This document shows positions 44,039 to 53,401 of a stretch of 64,000 nt of DNA, in pieces (within the stretch, counting starts at the first letter, position 1; each line of letters opens with the position of its first letter). Both the position numbers and the translations under genes were made by a program. Origin of the DNA: Clostridiales bacterium Firm_04 (lineage in GTDB: Bacteria > Bacillota > Clostridia > Oscillospirales > Ruminococcaceae); the NCBI GenBank assembly GCA_001603005.1, contig LVAJ01000012.1, forward strand, positions 248,001 to 312,000, written 5' to 3'. The notes under the pieces are model-generated. The model was not told the origin of the DNA, did no database searches, and saw nothing but the letters and a program-made list of their open reading frames with translations.

Positions 44039-46082
44039 ACTGCGCAGACTGCTGCTCAGCCCGAAGCAGCTTGTCATTCTTCTGATGCTGACCGTTATCA
44101 ATCTGGCACTGTTTGCAAGCAACTGCCGCTCGATTCAGGAAAACCTGACCGAATACCGGAAAGTGCAGTGGGAGGAGGGCATCGACAGCGCCGCAGCGGA
44201 AAAAAAGGAAGCGGCAGCATATCTGAAAACGGGCTATGCAGAATATCTGCAATATGTGCAGGAGCAGTCGAAAAAGCAGGGACTGCTCGGAAAGCTCTCC
44301 GAAAAAAACAGCTTTATCACACGCAATCTCGAAAAGACCGCAAAGGATTACGCAAAACTGGAAGGGATCAAACTGACACAGGGGCAGAACCGCGGACTTC
44401 TCGCTGTATCTACGTACACGGTCACGGATTTTCTGCTGCTGATCGCACCGCTTTTGCTTGCCATTGAACTGGCACACGAATCAGAAACCGCGATCGGCGC
44501 ACTGGCACGCACCACCAAAAACGGACATCTCGCGCTCTGCATCCGCCGCATTGCTGCGATCGCACTGCTGTCAGCAGCATCGGTGCTGTGCATGTACTGC
44601 GGGAACATGCTCTATGCAAGGCGGTTCTTCGGGAGTGCCGGTCTGCACCGCATGCTGCAGTCTGTGCCGGAATTTCAGCTCTGCTCCATGCGCATCACGA
44701 TCGGCGGATACTACTTTGCGACTGCGATCATCAAATGCATCGCGGTCACGGCAACTGCACTGTTTCTGTGGATCATCCTCAGCAGATTCTATAAAATCCT
44801 CAGCTGGCTGATCGCAGCCCCCGTGCTGATTCTGCATTATCTGACCGGCAGACTCGTCATGCCGACATCCTCGTTCAATCATCTCCGCTATCTCAATGTA
44901 TTCTCCGCGCTGCACACGAGCATGTTTTTCAAGGAATACTGCAATCTCAACTGGTTCGGGCATGCATCCGGATTCTTTGCGGATATGCTGATATTTCTGA
45001 TCCTGACGCTGCTGATCCTGACAGGTCTTTCGCTGTATCTGATCGGTCACTGTCATCCGGTCCGCATCGGTCAGAAGCTGGAGCAGCTGAAAGAACAGAT
45101 CGAAAAGCGCATGGCAAAGCATATGCCTGCATATTCTGTATTCGGGTTTGAGGGCTGGAAACTGCTCATCCCGCAGCATGTTCTACTGATCGCAGCGGTC
45201 TTCAGTATCCTCGGCGTCTTCCTGTGGAATGATATGTTTCTGTATGCGCCGTCTGTCGATACGCAGAAATTTTACGAACGGTATTCCGGCGAGATCACAC
45301 AGGCGAAGATCGAACGCATCGCCCGTCAGGTCATCGGAGAAACGAACCGGCTCAATGTCGAGAAGCGGAACTATCAGCGCAATATCGAGCAGGGACATTA
45401 TCAGGATGCGGCATGGAATGACGAACAGATCACAATCTGCAATTTCTATCTGGAACGCTATGAAACGATGATGGATGAGATGATCTCGCTTGCAAAGTAC
45501 AAGAAGAAAACAGGCAACGAAGCATGGTTCCTCGATGACGATACATACGAAAAAGTCTTCAATGAAAATGCCGCGGAAGAACGCTGCTGTCTGGTTCTGC
45601 TGCTGTTTCTCATTCTTGCATTCTACGCATCCGGTGCATTCGACAACCGCTACGACACACGCATGCTGCTGCGCAGTACCAAAAACGGCAGAGCCGGCAT
45701 TCTGACTTCGCAGATCATCTGGTGTGCGATCCTGACAGCGATCGCGGTCACGGCACTGCACGGGATCTTTCTGCTGCGCGTCAGCGGAGACATCGGCTTT
45801 CCGATGATGGAAGCACCTGCACAGAGTATTCCGGCATTCCGCGATCTGCCGTTTTCCGTCTCGCTGCGCACCTGCATCATTGTACTCATGTGTCTCCGGT
45901 TCCTCGCAGCAATGGTGATATCGGGTGCTGTCATGGTGATCAGCCGGTTCAGCAAAACGCCGCAGCGCGCACTGATGGTATCAATGGTTCTGCTGATCCT
46001 GCCGACCGCGCTCTCACAAAGCGGTATACTGCCCGTTCGTTTTCTTGATTTTGCGCATTTTTTGAGCTGCTGTAAAAGGTAA
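44031..46082 (+). CDS. ABC-2 type permease, two-module, 683 residues
   Basis: Membrane subunit partner of the preceding ATPase. About twelve membrane helices in two halves: one at 13-28, a coiled extracytoplasmic loop (40-110), helices clustered at 120-335, a second half starting near 382 (HVLLIAAVFSILGVFLW) with another polar loop (400-515) and helices to the end (VLLLFLILAFYASGAF, TALHGIFLLRV, ALMVSMVLLILPTAL). The duplicated helix-loop-helices layout suggests a fusion of two permease halves. The substrate is not evident. Confidence 0.85.
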   Translation: MAELRRLLLSPKQLVILLMLTVINLALFASNCRSIQENLTEYRKVQWEEGIDSAAAEKKEAAAYLKTGYAEYLQYVQEQSKKQGLLGKLSEKNSFITRNLEKTAKDYAKLEGIKLTQGQNRGLLAVSTYTVTDFLLLIAPLLLAIELAHESETAIGALARTTKNGHLALCIRRIAAIALLSAASVLCMYCGNMLYARRFFGSAGLHRMLQSVPEFQLCSMRITIGGYYFATAIIKCIAVTATALFLWIILSRFYKILSWLIAAPVLILHYLTGRLVMPTSSFNHLRYLNVFSALHTSMFFKEYCNLNWFGHASGFFADMLIFLILTLLILTGLSLYLIGHCHPVRIGQKLEQLKEQIEKRMAKHMPAYSVFGFEGWKLLIPQHVLLIAAVFSILGVFLWNDMFLYAPSVDTQKFYERYSGEITQAKIERIARQVIGETNRLNVEKRNYQRNIEQGHYQDAAWNDEQITICNFYLERYETMMDEMISLAKYKKKTGNEAWFLDDDTYEKVFNENAAEERCCLVLLLFLILAFYASGAFDNRYDTRMLLRSTKNGRAGILTSQIIWCAILTAIAVTALHGIFLLRVSGDIGFPMMEAPAQSIPAFRDLPFSVSLRTCIIVLMCLRFLAAMVISGAVMVISRFSKTPQRALMVSMVLLILPTALSQSGILPVRFLDFAHFLSCCKR

Positions 46083-46096
46083 AATATCTGATTAGT

Positions 46097-46138
46097 TTCG
46101 ACCGGATTCGTCTTTCTGTTAAGGATCCGGTCGAATTT
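46097..46138 (+). terminator. Hairpin after the ABC permease
   Basis: Perfect 11-bp arms TTCGACCGGAT and ATCCGGTCGAA, then TTTCAT; T run short, so moderate strength. Confidence 0.65.
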
Positions 46139-46231
46139 CATAAAAAACTGTCAGGAGCACCAAAAAACGATAGCGTTTCCTCTGTAATGCACAAAAAGTT
46201 AGACAAAAATTCATCTTTCTTCGCAAAAGTG

Positions 46232-46260
46232 TTGATTTTTTTCTCGAATTGTAGTATAAT
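46232..46260 (+). promoter_or_regulatory. Promoter of the D-x-L-x-Q-F repeat protein gene
   Basis: TTGATT (46232-46237), 17 bp, TATAAT (46255-46260). Confidence 0.8.
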
Positions 46261-46303
46261 GAGATACGTAGAAAAATATATGCCTTCCGGAGGTATGAAT
46301 AAC

Positions 46304-48403
46304 ATGCATGTAGTCTTGGTTCAAGCGAATAATTCAAACCCGAAAGTGGTTCACGCTTCTGAAAATCAGAAGCGTACAGCCTGCGGTATCTATTACACAA
46401 AGGCTGAAAACCTCAAAGCGTACCCGACCATCGGCGAGATGAGCGATGTGATGCAGATCACCTGCGAAAAATGCAAAAACGTGATCGCGAAGCATCTCAT
46501 CAGAGAGTCGAACAAGGAAATGGCGGCGCAGCTGAAGGAAGAACAGCGCATGCTCAAGCGTGAGCGATCGGCTTCCAAGCATCATCACGGCGCAGAGCCT
46601 GCACCGGCTCCTGCACCGAATCAGGGCGGCGAATACATCCCGCCTTCCATGCGCAAATCTATGGCACAGCCGCAGCGTCCAATCGACACGCCGCCGCCTG
46701 CACCGCCTGCACCGATCAGCATTCCGGCACCGAATGTCGCGTCGAATGCACCGGCAGCAGCAACCGCAGAGGACGCACTTTCGCAGTTTGCAATTCCGGT
46801 CCCGGGCGCACCTGTAGTCCCGCAGGCTCCTGCAGCACCTGTTCCGGCTCCCGCTCCGGTACCTGTCAATGACGTACTTGCACAGTTCGCAATTCCTGCC
46901 GGCGGCGCACCTGCTGTTCCGCAGGCACCCGCAGCACCTGCTCCGGCACCTGTTCCGGTCAATGATGTACTCGCGCAGTTCGCAATTCCTGCCGGCGGCG
47001 CACCTGCTGTCCCGCAGGCACCCGCAGCACCGGCTTCGGCTCCCGCTCCGGTACCTGTCAACGATGTACTCGCGCAGTTCGCAATTCCTGCCGGCGGCGC
47101 ACCTGCTGTCCCGCAGGCACCTGCAGCACCGGCTCCGGCACCTGTTCCGGTCAATGATGTACTTGCGCAGTTTGCGATTCCTGCCGGCGGCGCTCCCGCT
47201 GTCCCGCAGGCACCCGCAGCACCGGCTCCGGCACCTGTTCCGGCAGACGATGTGCTCGCACAGTTTGCAGTTCCGTCCGTCCCGACAGCACCCGACGCTC
47301 CGGTACAGACCGGCACAGAGGATATTCTTGCGCAGTTCGCTGCACAGAAGCCTGCCGGAGATACACCGGTTCTGTCTTCTACCGAGGATATCCTCGCACA
47401 ATTCTCCGGCGGTCAGCCCGCTCCGGTCAGTCAGCCTGTTCCGGATAATCTGCCGACCGTGGATGCTGAAATCGACGAGCTGAAAACACTGGCTGCCAAC
47501 GCCTTTGCAAGACCGGAAAAGCCGGTCGATCTGACACCGGTCGCACCGCAGTCTGTGGAGGATGCGCTGGACGATCTCCTGCTCATGCCGTCCGATCCGT
47601 CTGTTCCGAAGCTGAATCAGCCTTCTGTCCCGACGATCGACGAGATTCCTTCGATCGCAACTGTTCCGTCTGCACCGACACCCGCAGCTGTACCGAACGC
47701 GTTCACTGCGCCGCGCTCTGTGCCGGAACTGAATGTCCCGCCTGTTCCGCCTGCTCCGCCGGTCCCGCAGATGCCTGTACCGCCGATGCAGCATCAGGCA
47801 GCAGTCCCGACGATCGCTGTCCCGCAGGTTCCGCAGATGCAGCAGCCTGTGCACAACAGCCTGTTCTCTGTACCTTCCAAGCTGCCGCAGCATGATCCGA
47901 ATACCCGTCCGCCGCTCTTTGTCGGATACGGCGCAGACGGTCATCAGGTCTTCCAGACATTCGATGCTGCCGGCAATCCGATCCCGATTACCGAGCCGGT
48001 TTACAGCGCACCGCCTGAGCAGCCGAAGTACAATCCTGCTGCTGAAGCAAATGCAATGATGAATCAGGCGATTCAGACGAACGGTCCTGTGCTTGACATG
48101 GATGAGCTGATGGCTTCCATGGGCATTGAAACACCTGCACAGAAGAAGCAGAAGATGGATTCCGGTAAGCCGATCAACTTTACGGAATATAAGATTCCGG
48201 AGAAGAAGCAGAAGAGAAAGCAGCCTGTTTCGGCACAGTCGAGATCTGCTATGCCGAAGCTGGAAGCGGAATCCGGACCGATCTCCGCTGCGGAAGCAAA
48301 GCGCCGCAAGAAAGTAGACAAGATCAACAAAGAGTTTGAAAAGCAGCTTCGCTCCCGCGGTATTGATCCGAAGACCGGCGGTATCATTCTTGATAAGAAA
48401 TAA
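46304..48403 (+). CDS. Pro/Ala-rich scaffold-like protein with repeated D-x-L-x-Q-F motif
   Basis: Not a recognised family. ATG 46304 is taken because GGAGGT is nine bases upstream; the ATG at 46295 touches it. 699 residues, no signal peptide or membrane helix. Residues 1-90: conserved-looking small domain with possible zinc ligands C27, C54, C57 and H64 (TACGIYY and ITCEKCKNVIAKH), followed by a charged helix. Residues 150-370: eight copies of [DEN]-D-x-L-[AS]-Q-F separated by Pro/Ala spacers of 25-33 residues, five nearly identical. Residues 370-600: disordered Pro-rich. Residues 600-699: basic C-terminus with EAKRRKKVDKINKEFEKQLRSRGIDP. Looks like a multivalent intracellular scaffold. Own promoter and terminator. 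Confidence 0.8.
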   Translation: MHVVLVQANNSNPKVVHASENQKRTACGIYYTKAENLKAYPTIGEMSDVMQITCEKCKNVIAKHLIRESNKEMAAQLKEEQRMLKRERSASKHHHGAEPAPAPAPNQGGEYIPPSMRKSMAQPQRPIDTPPPAPPAPISIPAPNVASNAPAAATAEDALSQFAIPVPGAPVVPQAPAAPVPAPAPVPVNDVLAQFAIPAGGAPAVPQAPAAPAPAPVPVNDVLAQFAIPAGGAPAVPQAPAAPASAPAPVPVNDVLAQFAIPAGGAPAVPQAPAAPAPAPVPVNDVLAQFAIPAGGAPAVPQAPAAPAPAPVPADDVLAQFAVPSVPTAPDAPVQTGTEDILAQFAAQKPAGDTPVLSSTEDILAQFSGGQPAPVSQPVPDNLPTVDAEIDELKTLAANAFARPEKPVDLTPVAPQSVEDALDDLLLMPSDPSVPKLNQPSVPTIDEIPSIATVPSAPTPAAVPNAFTAPRSVPELNVPPVPPAPPVPQMPVPPMQHQAAVPTIAVPQVPQMQQPVHNSLFSVPSKLPQHDPNTRPPLFVGYGADGHQVFQTFDAAGNPIPITEPVYSAPPEQPKYNPAAEANAMMNQAIQTNGPVLDMDELMASMGIETPAQKKQKMDSGKPINFTEYKIPEKKQKRKQPVSAQSRSAMPKLEAESGPISAAEAKRRKKVDKINKEFEKQLRSRGIDPKTGGIILDKK
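46769..47404 (+). repeat. Tandem units carrying eight D-x-L-x-Q-F motifs
   Basis: Five central units of 31-33 residues share VNDVLAQFAIPAGGAPAVP then QAPAAPAPAP; outer copies are EDALSQF, DDVLAQF and two EDILAQF with changed spacers. The motif is better kept than the spacers. Confidence 0.9.
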
Positions 48404-48435
48404 TCATATTTCCGGCAGATTTCAAGATACATATA

Positions 48436-48475
48436 TGCCCCTGAGCGGTCTCAAATGCTCAGGGGCATTGTTTTT
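48436..48475 (+). terminator. Terminator after the scaffold-like gene
   Basis: Perfect arms TGCCCCTGAGC and GCTCAGGGGCA, then TTGTTTTT. Confidence 0.92.
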
Positions 48476-48491
48476 CAGTTCATCTGCGCAA

Positions 48492-48992
48492 TTAGACAGG
48501 ATCACAGCTATAAACATACATGACTTCTCTCAATTCTTTCCCGCCGATCTGATCATTCCTGTAAACATCGGCGCAAACAAGCCCATGCTTTTCATAAAAC
48601 TTTCTTGCTCTGATGTTATCTTCTAATACCCACAGCAGGATCTTTTCAAATCCAAGCTTCTGCAATTCCGCAACACATCTTTTCAGTAAATACGCACCGT
48701 AACCTTTTTCCATATATTCAGGTAAAAAGTAAATTGAAACGATCTCGCCGTATTCCGGATACTGCTCCCACCTTGACGGGCAGATACTTGCAGTTCCGAT
48801 CATGCGTCCGCTTTCAATTATAACAAGATTGCGCATACCGGCTTTTGTGATGCTTTCCGCCCAGCGTCCTGTCGGAATGCGATCCAGATAATCCTGCGGA
48901 ATGATATTCTGATACGCATATTTCCAGCTGCTTTCATAGATATTGCTGATTTCAAGCAGACTGTCATTCTGATCGAAGAATCTGATTTCCAT
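48492..48992 (-). CDS. GNAT-family N-acetyltransferase
   Basis: 166 residues from ATG 48992 (AAAGGAG seven bases upstream). Acetyl-CoA-dependent acetyltransferase fold: MEIRFFDQNDSLLEISNIYESSWKYAYQNIIPQDYLD at the N-terminus is typical of the RimI/YjaB-like group, motif A is IVSIYFLPEYMEKGYGAYLLKRC (R/Q-x-x-G-x-G/A with Glu-Lys-Gly-Tyr-Gly-Ala), and VLEDNIRARKFYEKHGL is motif B. Substrate unknown. It lies after the aminotransferase terminator and has no clear promoter of its own. Confidence 0.9.
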   Translation of the reverse strand: MEIRFFDQNDSLLEISNIYESSWKYAYQNIIPQDYLDRIPTGRWAESITKAGMRNLVIIESGRMIGTASICPSRWEQYPEYGEIVSIYFLPEYMEKGYGAYLLKRCVAELQKLGFEKILLWVLEDNIRARKFYEKHGLVCADVYRNDQIGGKELREVMYVYSCDPV

Positions 48993-49017
48993 TCTGCTGC
49001 TCCTTTCTTCTGCAAGT

Positions 49018-49053
49018 AAAAAAGCGCCCCGCATCAACACGGAGCGCCTTTTC
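49018..49053 (-). terminator. Terminator after the aminotransferase gene
   Basis: Minus strand arms AAGGCGCTCCG and GGGGCGCTT followed by TTTTTTAC. Confidence 0.85.
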
Positions 49054-49066
49054 ATTCTGTTACGGA

Positions 49067-50272
49067 TTACACTTTGCCGTAAGCCTCTGCAAGCTTCTTG
49101 AATGCTGGCAGACTGCGCTCGATCATCTCGGTCGTGACACAGTATGCAATGCGGACATAGCCCTCGCAGCCGAAGGAATCCGACGGCACGATCAGCAGCT
49201 CAAAATCGCGTGCCTTCTGGCAGAATGCATTTGCATCCGGCTCCAGCGCCTGTACCCACAGATAGAACGCGCCGTCCGGATAGATGCAGTGATAGCCGTA
49301 AGAAGTGAGCTCCTTGTAGAGCAGATCACGGTTTCTGCGATAGATCGACAGATCGGAAGTCGCGCTGATATTCTCGGCAACCACGCGCTGTGCAAGACTC
49401 GGTGCGCAGACAAAACCAAGCGCTCTGCCGGAGCCGCAGACCGCCGCATAGACCAGTCTGCTGTCCTTCATCTTCGGCGACACGACGATATAGCCGATAC
49501 GCTCGCCCGGAAGCGACAGCGATTTGCTGTAAGAATAGCACACAAATGTATCATCATACAGATTCGGCAGATACGGCACCTTCGTATTGTCATCATAGAC
49601 CAGCTCGCGGTACGGCTCATCTGCGATCAGATAGATCGTATGACCGTATTCTGCTTCCTTGGCACGCAGGATATCGCAGAATGCTTTGAGAGTCTCCTCG
49701 GTATACACAACACCGGTCGGGTTGTTCGGTGTATTGATGATGACAGCCTTGGTCTCCGGCGTAATCAGCTGCTCGAATGCAGTCAGGTTCATCTGGAATT
49801 TGTCCGGATCAGCCGGAACAACCGTCAGCTTAGCACCCGCTGCTTCAACGAATACGCGGTATTCCGGGAAGAACGGCGCAAAGGTCATGCAGCTGTCGCC
49901 GGGGCAAAGGATCGCGTGCAGCGTGACAGTCAGCGAAGCAGCCGCGCCGCAGGTCATATAGATATCAGAAGCGGAAACGCCCGTGCCGAACAGCGAATTG
50001 ATGTGATCCGCGACTGCCTGACGGGTACCCTCTGCCCCGATTGCGGACGTATAGCCGTGCAGCTGCACAGAGTCAACCTCATCCATCATTCTGCGGATCG
50101 AATCATGAACCGATTCCGGCGCCGGAACGCTCGGATTGCCGAGACTGTAATCAAACACATTCTCTCTGCCGATTTCCTTTGCGCGGCGGTTGCCGTATTC
50201 AAATGTCTCACGGATGACAGACGGCGCCTGTCCGAGCGCGAGCATAGATGCCTGATAGGGCTGATAATCCAT
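49067..50272 (-). CDS. PLP-dependent class I/II aminotransferase (aspartate aminotransferase-like)
   Basis: 401 residues or close to it from ATG 50272 (AGAGGA six bases upstream). Fold type I transaminase: YSLGNPSVPAPESV near the N-terminus, TCGAAASLTVTLHAI for the PLP phosphate, NTPNNPTGVVY (Asn contact), IADEPYRELVYD (Asp to pyridine N), the Schiff-base lysine in CYSYSKSLSLPGERIGY, and the C-terminal substrate Arg in GCEGYVRIAYCV. Such enzymes take aspartate, alanine or aromatic substrates; which one is not clear. Monocistronic with promoter at 50329-50357. Confidence 0.92.
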   Translation of the reverse strand: MDYQPYQASMLALGQAPSVIRETFEYGNRRAKEIGRENVFDYSLGNPSVPAPESVHDSIRRMMDEVDSVQLHGYTSAIGAEGTRQAVADHINSLFGTGVSASDIYMTCGAAASLTVTLHAILCPGDSCMTFAPFFPEYRVFVEAAGAKLTVVPADPDKFQMNLTAFEQLITPETKAVIINTPNNPTGVVYTEETLKAFCDILRAKEAEYGHTIYLIADEPYRELVYDDNTKVPYLPNLYDDTFVCYSYSKSLSLPGERIGYIVVSPKMKDSRLVYAAVCGSGRALGFVCAPSLAQRVVAENISATSDLSIYRRNRDLLYKELTSYGYHCIYPDGAFYLWVQALEPDANAFCQKARDFELLIVPSDSFGCEGYVRIAYCVTTEMIERSLPAFKKLAEAYGKV

Positions 50273-50328
50273 AGTGATTCCTCTTTTCTTCGATCTTGTT
50301 CGATACAGAATCATCTGTACATATGAAT

Positions 50329-50357
50329 ATATTACCAGAAAATTGCGATTTTGTCAA
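50329..50357 (-). promoter_or_regulatory. Aminotransferase promoter
   Basis: Minus strand: TTGACA (50352-50357), 17 bp, TAATAT (50329-50334). Confidence 0.78.
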
Positions 50358-50371
50358 CACCGGATGCAGGA

Positions 50372-50794
50372 TCAGCTGCGTTTTTCCAGCATTGTGACTT
50401 TCAGAACGACATAATCGTTTTTGACACCGTGATGCGAGCGCATCTGCTTTTCCAGCGTTCCCTCAACGGTCACCTTGTCATAGTCGGACAAGCCGGTATA
50501 ATCGTCCCAGTCAAGCTCCAGACCGGTGCCTTCGCCGCCGCCCTGCGGTTCCGCATAGATCGAATAAAACGTATCACCGTTGTCTTCCTCGGACGGATAG
50601 AGTGTGCCGACCATATGGAAATTCTTGCCGAGATACGAATCCGGATCCGCATAGATCTCCGAGATCGTATCGTAAAGCGTGGTCGATTTGACATAGATCA
50701 TCTCCGGCTCACTGCTGCTCTGCCTGCCGTTTCCGCATGCCGTCAGCAGCAGCATCGCTGCGCCAAGCAGCATCAAAGTCCTTGCCTGTTTCAT
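50372..50794 (-). CDS. Small lipoprotein, unknown function
   Basis: 140 residues. Signal peptide with lipobox LLLTAC (Cys at about 20), so it is a diacylated surface lipoprotein. After a short Ser-rich spacer, residues 35-140 form a compact beta-rich domain (DSYLGKNFHMVGTLYPSEEDNGDTFYSIY, YDKVTVEGTLEKQM) that resembles an OB-fold such as those of tRNA-anticodon-like or NlpE-type domains. No function recognised. It lies 37 bases after the SGNH-dockerin gene on the same strand, probably its downstream operon partner. Confidence 0.82.
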   Translation of the reverse strand: MKQARTLMLLGAAMLLLTACGNGRQSSSEPEMIYVKSTTLYDTISEIYADPDSYLGKNFHMVGTLYPSEEDNGDTFYSIYAEPQGGGEGTGLELDWDDYTGLSDYDKVTVEGTLEKQMRSHHGVKNDYVVLKVTMLEKRS

Positions 50795-50831
50795 GGTTAC
50801 CTCATTTCACGCCCGCAGAACGGGCTGTTTC

Positions 50832-52166
50832 TCATCCGGCTTTGCTGTCTGCAAGGATCAGCTGTTTCAGCAGTGTCAGATCCGCCGCATGCAGCATGCC
50901 GTCCTCATTGAGATCCGCAGCATTCCAGTCCGGAAGTGCGGTCTCCTCTGTGCCGAGATATTTTGTCAGCAGAACGGCATCCGCGATGTTCACTGCGCCG
51001 TCTGCATTGACATCCCCGCGCAGTGCTTTCTGCGGCGGCTCGGAACCGCGTTTCAGATAAACCGCTTCCAGTGCTGTTTCCGCCCAGAGCCTGCGCATTG
51101 CATTGTATCCCTTATCATTCGGGTGAACGCCGTCTGCACTGAGTCCGTCCGGATTCTCTTTGAAATAGCTGTAAAAATCCGGTCCTGCGATCACATCCGG
51201 AAATTCCTTGTAGATCTGGTCGATCTTCGCATTATACCGGTCAATATTGGCAGAGATTCCCTTTTCCAGCGAATACGGAATCTTCGGCAGAACTGCCGTC
51301 TTGCCCGCCGCCTGAATCGCACGGATCATGTATACCAGATTCTCATAATAGCGGTCGGCGCCGGTCTGATCGCCCCAGCAGTCGTTTGTGCCATAGGCAA
51401 TGCTCGCGTATTGTCCCGGAAACTGCTTCAGCCAGCGGTCAATGTTGTTTTTGCCGTCGGTGCTGAAAATGCCGCCGATACCGCCGTTTTCCTGCGCCGG
51501 ATAAAACCGCGCGTCAAGTCCGTGCAGCAGATCGGCAAAATTGCCTTCACCCGCAGAAAACGTCACCATGCCGCCCGCAGTGATGCTGTCACCGTAGAAC
51601 ATCCAGCTGTCCACGAGTCCGTCGGAGCAGTCATGGATATCGACATTCAGATTGACGGAAGTTCCGCCGTTCTGGACGCCTTCGACCTCGATCCGAACCC
51701 AGTTGTATCCGGCAAAGGAAATCACCTGCTGACCGGAATGTGCCGTGTAATCCTTGACGGACACGACCTCTTTCCAGCCGGATTCCGGATAGCTGCCGCC
51801 GTCAGCAGCATTGACGCTGATCTTATACGCGGAGAGCGATGCACCTGCCGATTCTTTCAGCACCGTGTAATCATAGTTGTTCCATGCACCGGAATACCAA
51901 GCGACATTGATCGTCTTGCGCTGCGCCTGCGGTACACCGGACAGGTCATAGGCTAGATAGCTGCCGACTGCGCCGTTCCATGCGTCATAGTACACATCAT
52001 TGCAGGATGCGTAGGCAGTCCCCTGCTTGTCCGAATAGACCGCATCGGTCTTGTTGCGGTTCAGCGGAAGATAGCTTTCCGCCGCCTGCGCCGGCATCTG
52101 CGGAATCGCTGCTGCACAAAGGCAGACAGCTGCCGCACCGGCAATTGTCTTTCTCAGCATTTTCAT
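50832..52166 (-). CDS. Secreted SGNH esterase with N-terminal beta-sandwich and C-terminal dockerin
   Basis: 444 residues. Signal peptide 1-28 (ending MPAQAAE). Residues 30-185: galactose-binding-like beta-sandwich (NDVYYDAWNGAVGSYLAYDLS, YNWVRIEVEGV). Residues 190-370: SGNH hydrolase with MFYGDSITAGGM (nucleophile Ser), AYGTNDCWG (oxyanion Asn) and DGVHPNDKGYN (catalytic Asp/His). Residues 380-444: type I dockerin with loops GDVNADGAVNIAD and DLNEDGMLHAAD. The module order fits carbohydrate esterases that remove acetyl groups from hemicellulose. Start ATG 52166; an AAGAGGTTACAA stretch gives the ribosome site. Promoter 52229-52257. Confidence 0.92.
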   Translation of the reverse strand: MKMLRKTIAGAAAVCLCAAAIPQMPAQAAESYLPLNRNKTDAVYSDKQGTAYASCNDVYYDAWNGAVGSYLAYDLSGVPQAQRKTINVAWYSGAWNNYDYTVLKESAGASLSAYKISVNAADGGSYPESGWKEVVSVKDYTAHSGQQVISFAGYNWVRIEVEGVQNGGTSVNLNVDIHDCSDGLVDSWMFYGDSITAGGMVTFSAGEGNFADLLHGLDARFYPAQENGGIGGIFSTDGKNNIDRWLKQFPGQYASIAYGTNDCWGDQTGADRYYENLVYMIRAIQAAGKTAVLPKIPYSLEKGISANIDRYNAKIDQIYKEFPDVIAGPDFYSYFKENPDGLSADGVHPNDKGYNAMRRLWAETALEAVYLKRGSEPPQKALRGDVNADGAVNIADAVLLTKYLGTEETALPDWNAADLNEDGMLHAADLTLLKQLILADSKAG

Positions 52167-52228
52167 TTGTAACCTCTTTCAAATATTATCTCTTTTTACA
52201 GTCGGAATCTGACGTTCCGCTTATTACC

Positions 52229-52257
52229 AGTATAGCACATTTTCTAAAGAAATGCAA
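52229..52257 (-). promoter_or_regulatory. Promoter of the SGNH-dockerin/lipoprotein unit
   Basis: Minus strand: TTGCAT (52252-52257), 17 bp, TATACT (52229-52234). Confidence 0.78.
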
Positions 52258-52309
52258 GTATCAGAACAGCGCGCTCTCCGATCCGGAAAACGCGCCGTCA
52301 AAAGCATAT

Positions 52310-53392
52310 TTACAGCGATTGCAGTGCTGCGAGAATCTCTGCTGTCATCTCCGAGCAGCGCAGCGGTTTCGCATCCGTGCTGCCGATCAGATCTGCCGTT
52401 CTGCATCCATTTGCGAGCACAGTATCGACTGCCTGCTCCACACGATCCGCTTCTTTCGTAAGCCCGAATGCATACCGCAGCATCATTGCCACCGAAAGGA
52501 TCGTCGCGATCGGATTTGCGATATCCTGTCCCGCAATATCCGGCGCAGAACCGTGAATCGGCTCGTACATGCCGCGCGTGGTATCGCCGAGCGATGCCGA
52601 TGCCAGCATGCCGATCGAACCGGTGATCTGCGAGGCTTCATCGGAAAGAATATCGCCGAACATGTTGGATGTCACGATCACATCGAACTGCCGCGGATTT
52701 CGCACAAGCTGCATCGCAGCATTGTCCACAAACATGTCCGAGCAGATCACTTTGGGATATTCCGCAGCCAGCCTGTGGATCGTTTTGCGCCAGAGTCTCG
52801 ATGTTTCCAGCACATTCGCCTTATCGACGCTGACCAGCCGTCTGCTGCGCTTCATCGCCGCTTCAAATGCTGCTCTGCCGATGCGCTCGATTTCAAATAC
52901 GCTGTACGCTTCTGTATCAAACGCTTCTTCGCCGAATTTTCCGGTGCGCATGCCGCGATCTCCAAAGTAGATGCCGCCGGTCAGTTCGCGCACGATCATG
53001 ATATCAAAGCCCTGTTCGACCAGATCTGCGCGCAGCGGGGATGCGCCTTTCAGCGCGGGAAACAGCTTCGCCGGACGCAGATTTGTGTACAGTCCGAGCG
53101 CCGAACGAATGCCGAGCAGTGCCTTTTCCGGACGCTGTTCTCCGGGCAGATCATCCCATTTCGGTCCGCCGACCGCGCCAAGCAGTACACTGTCGCTCGC
53201 AAGGCAGCCGTTCACCGTTTCATCCGGCAGCGGAATGCCAGTTTCGTCGATCGCGCAGCCGCCGATCAGATACGGATGAAACCGAAAACAATGCCCGTAC
53301 TGCGCGCCGACTGATTCCAGCACCTTTACAGCGCTGTCCGTGATCTCCGGACCGATGCCGTCACCCCGCAGTAATGCGATCTGAAATTCCAT
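52310..53392 (-). CDS. leuB: 3-isopropylmalate dehydrogenase
   Basis: NAD-dependent oxidative decarboxylation of 3-isopropylmalate, third step of leucine synthesis. 360 residues with [13 protein letters not shown] at the start, [21 protein letters not shown] (substrate Arg), [27 protein letters not shown] (metal Asp residues) and the NAD motif [25 protein letters not shown] precedes the ATG. Last gene of leuA-leuC-leuD-leuB, nine bases after leuD. Confidence 0.97.
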   Translation of the reverse strand: MEFQIALLRGDGIGPEITDSAVKVLESVGAQYGHCFRFHPYLIGGCAIDETGIPLPDETVNGCLASDSVLLGAVGGPKWDDLPGEQRPEKALLGIRSALGLYTNLRPAKLFPALKGASPLRADLVEQGFDIMIVRELTGGIYFGDRGMRTGKFGEEAFDTEAYSVFEIERIGRAAFEAAMKRSRRLVSVDKANVLETSRLWRKTIHRLAAEYPKVICSDMFVDNAAMQLVRNPRQFDVIVTSNMFGDILSDEASQITGSIGMLASASLGDTTRGMYEPIHGSAPDIAGQDIANPIATILSVAMMLRYAFGLTKEADRVEQAVDTVLANGCRTADLIGSTDAKPLRCSEMTAEILAALQSL

Positions 53393-53401
53393 ATCCTCAC
53401 C

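Noticed and set aside
46621..47316. Gly/Ala-rich minus-strand frame over the scaffold-like gene
   Set aside because: Antisense of Pro/Ala codons; no start signals.
52258..52309. Possible terminator after leuB
   Set aside because: GCGCG/CGCGC pairing exists, but the loop is long and no T run follows; not convincing.
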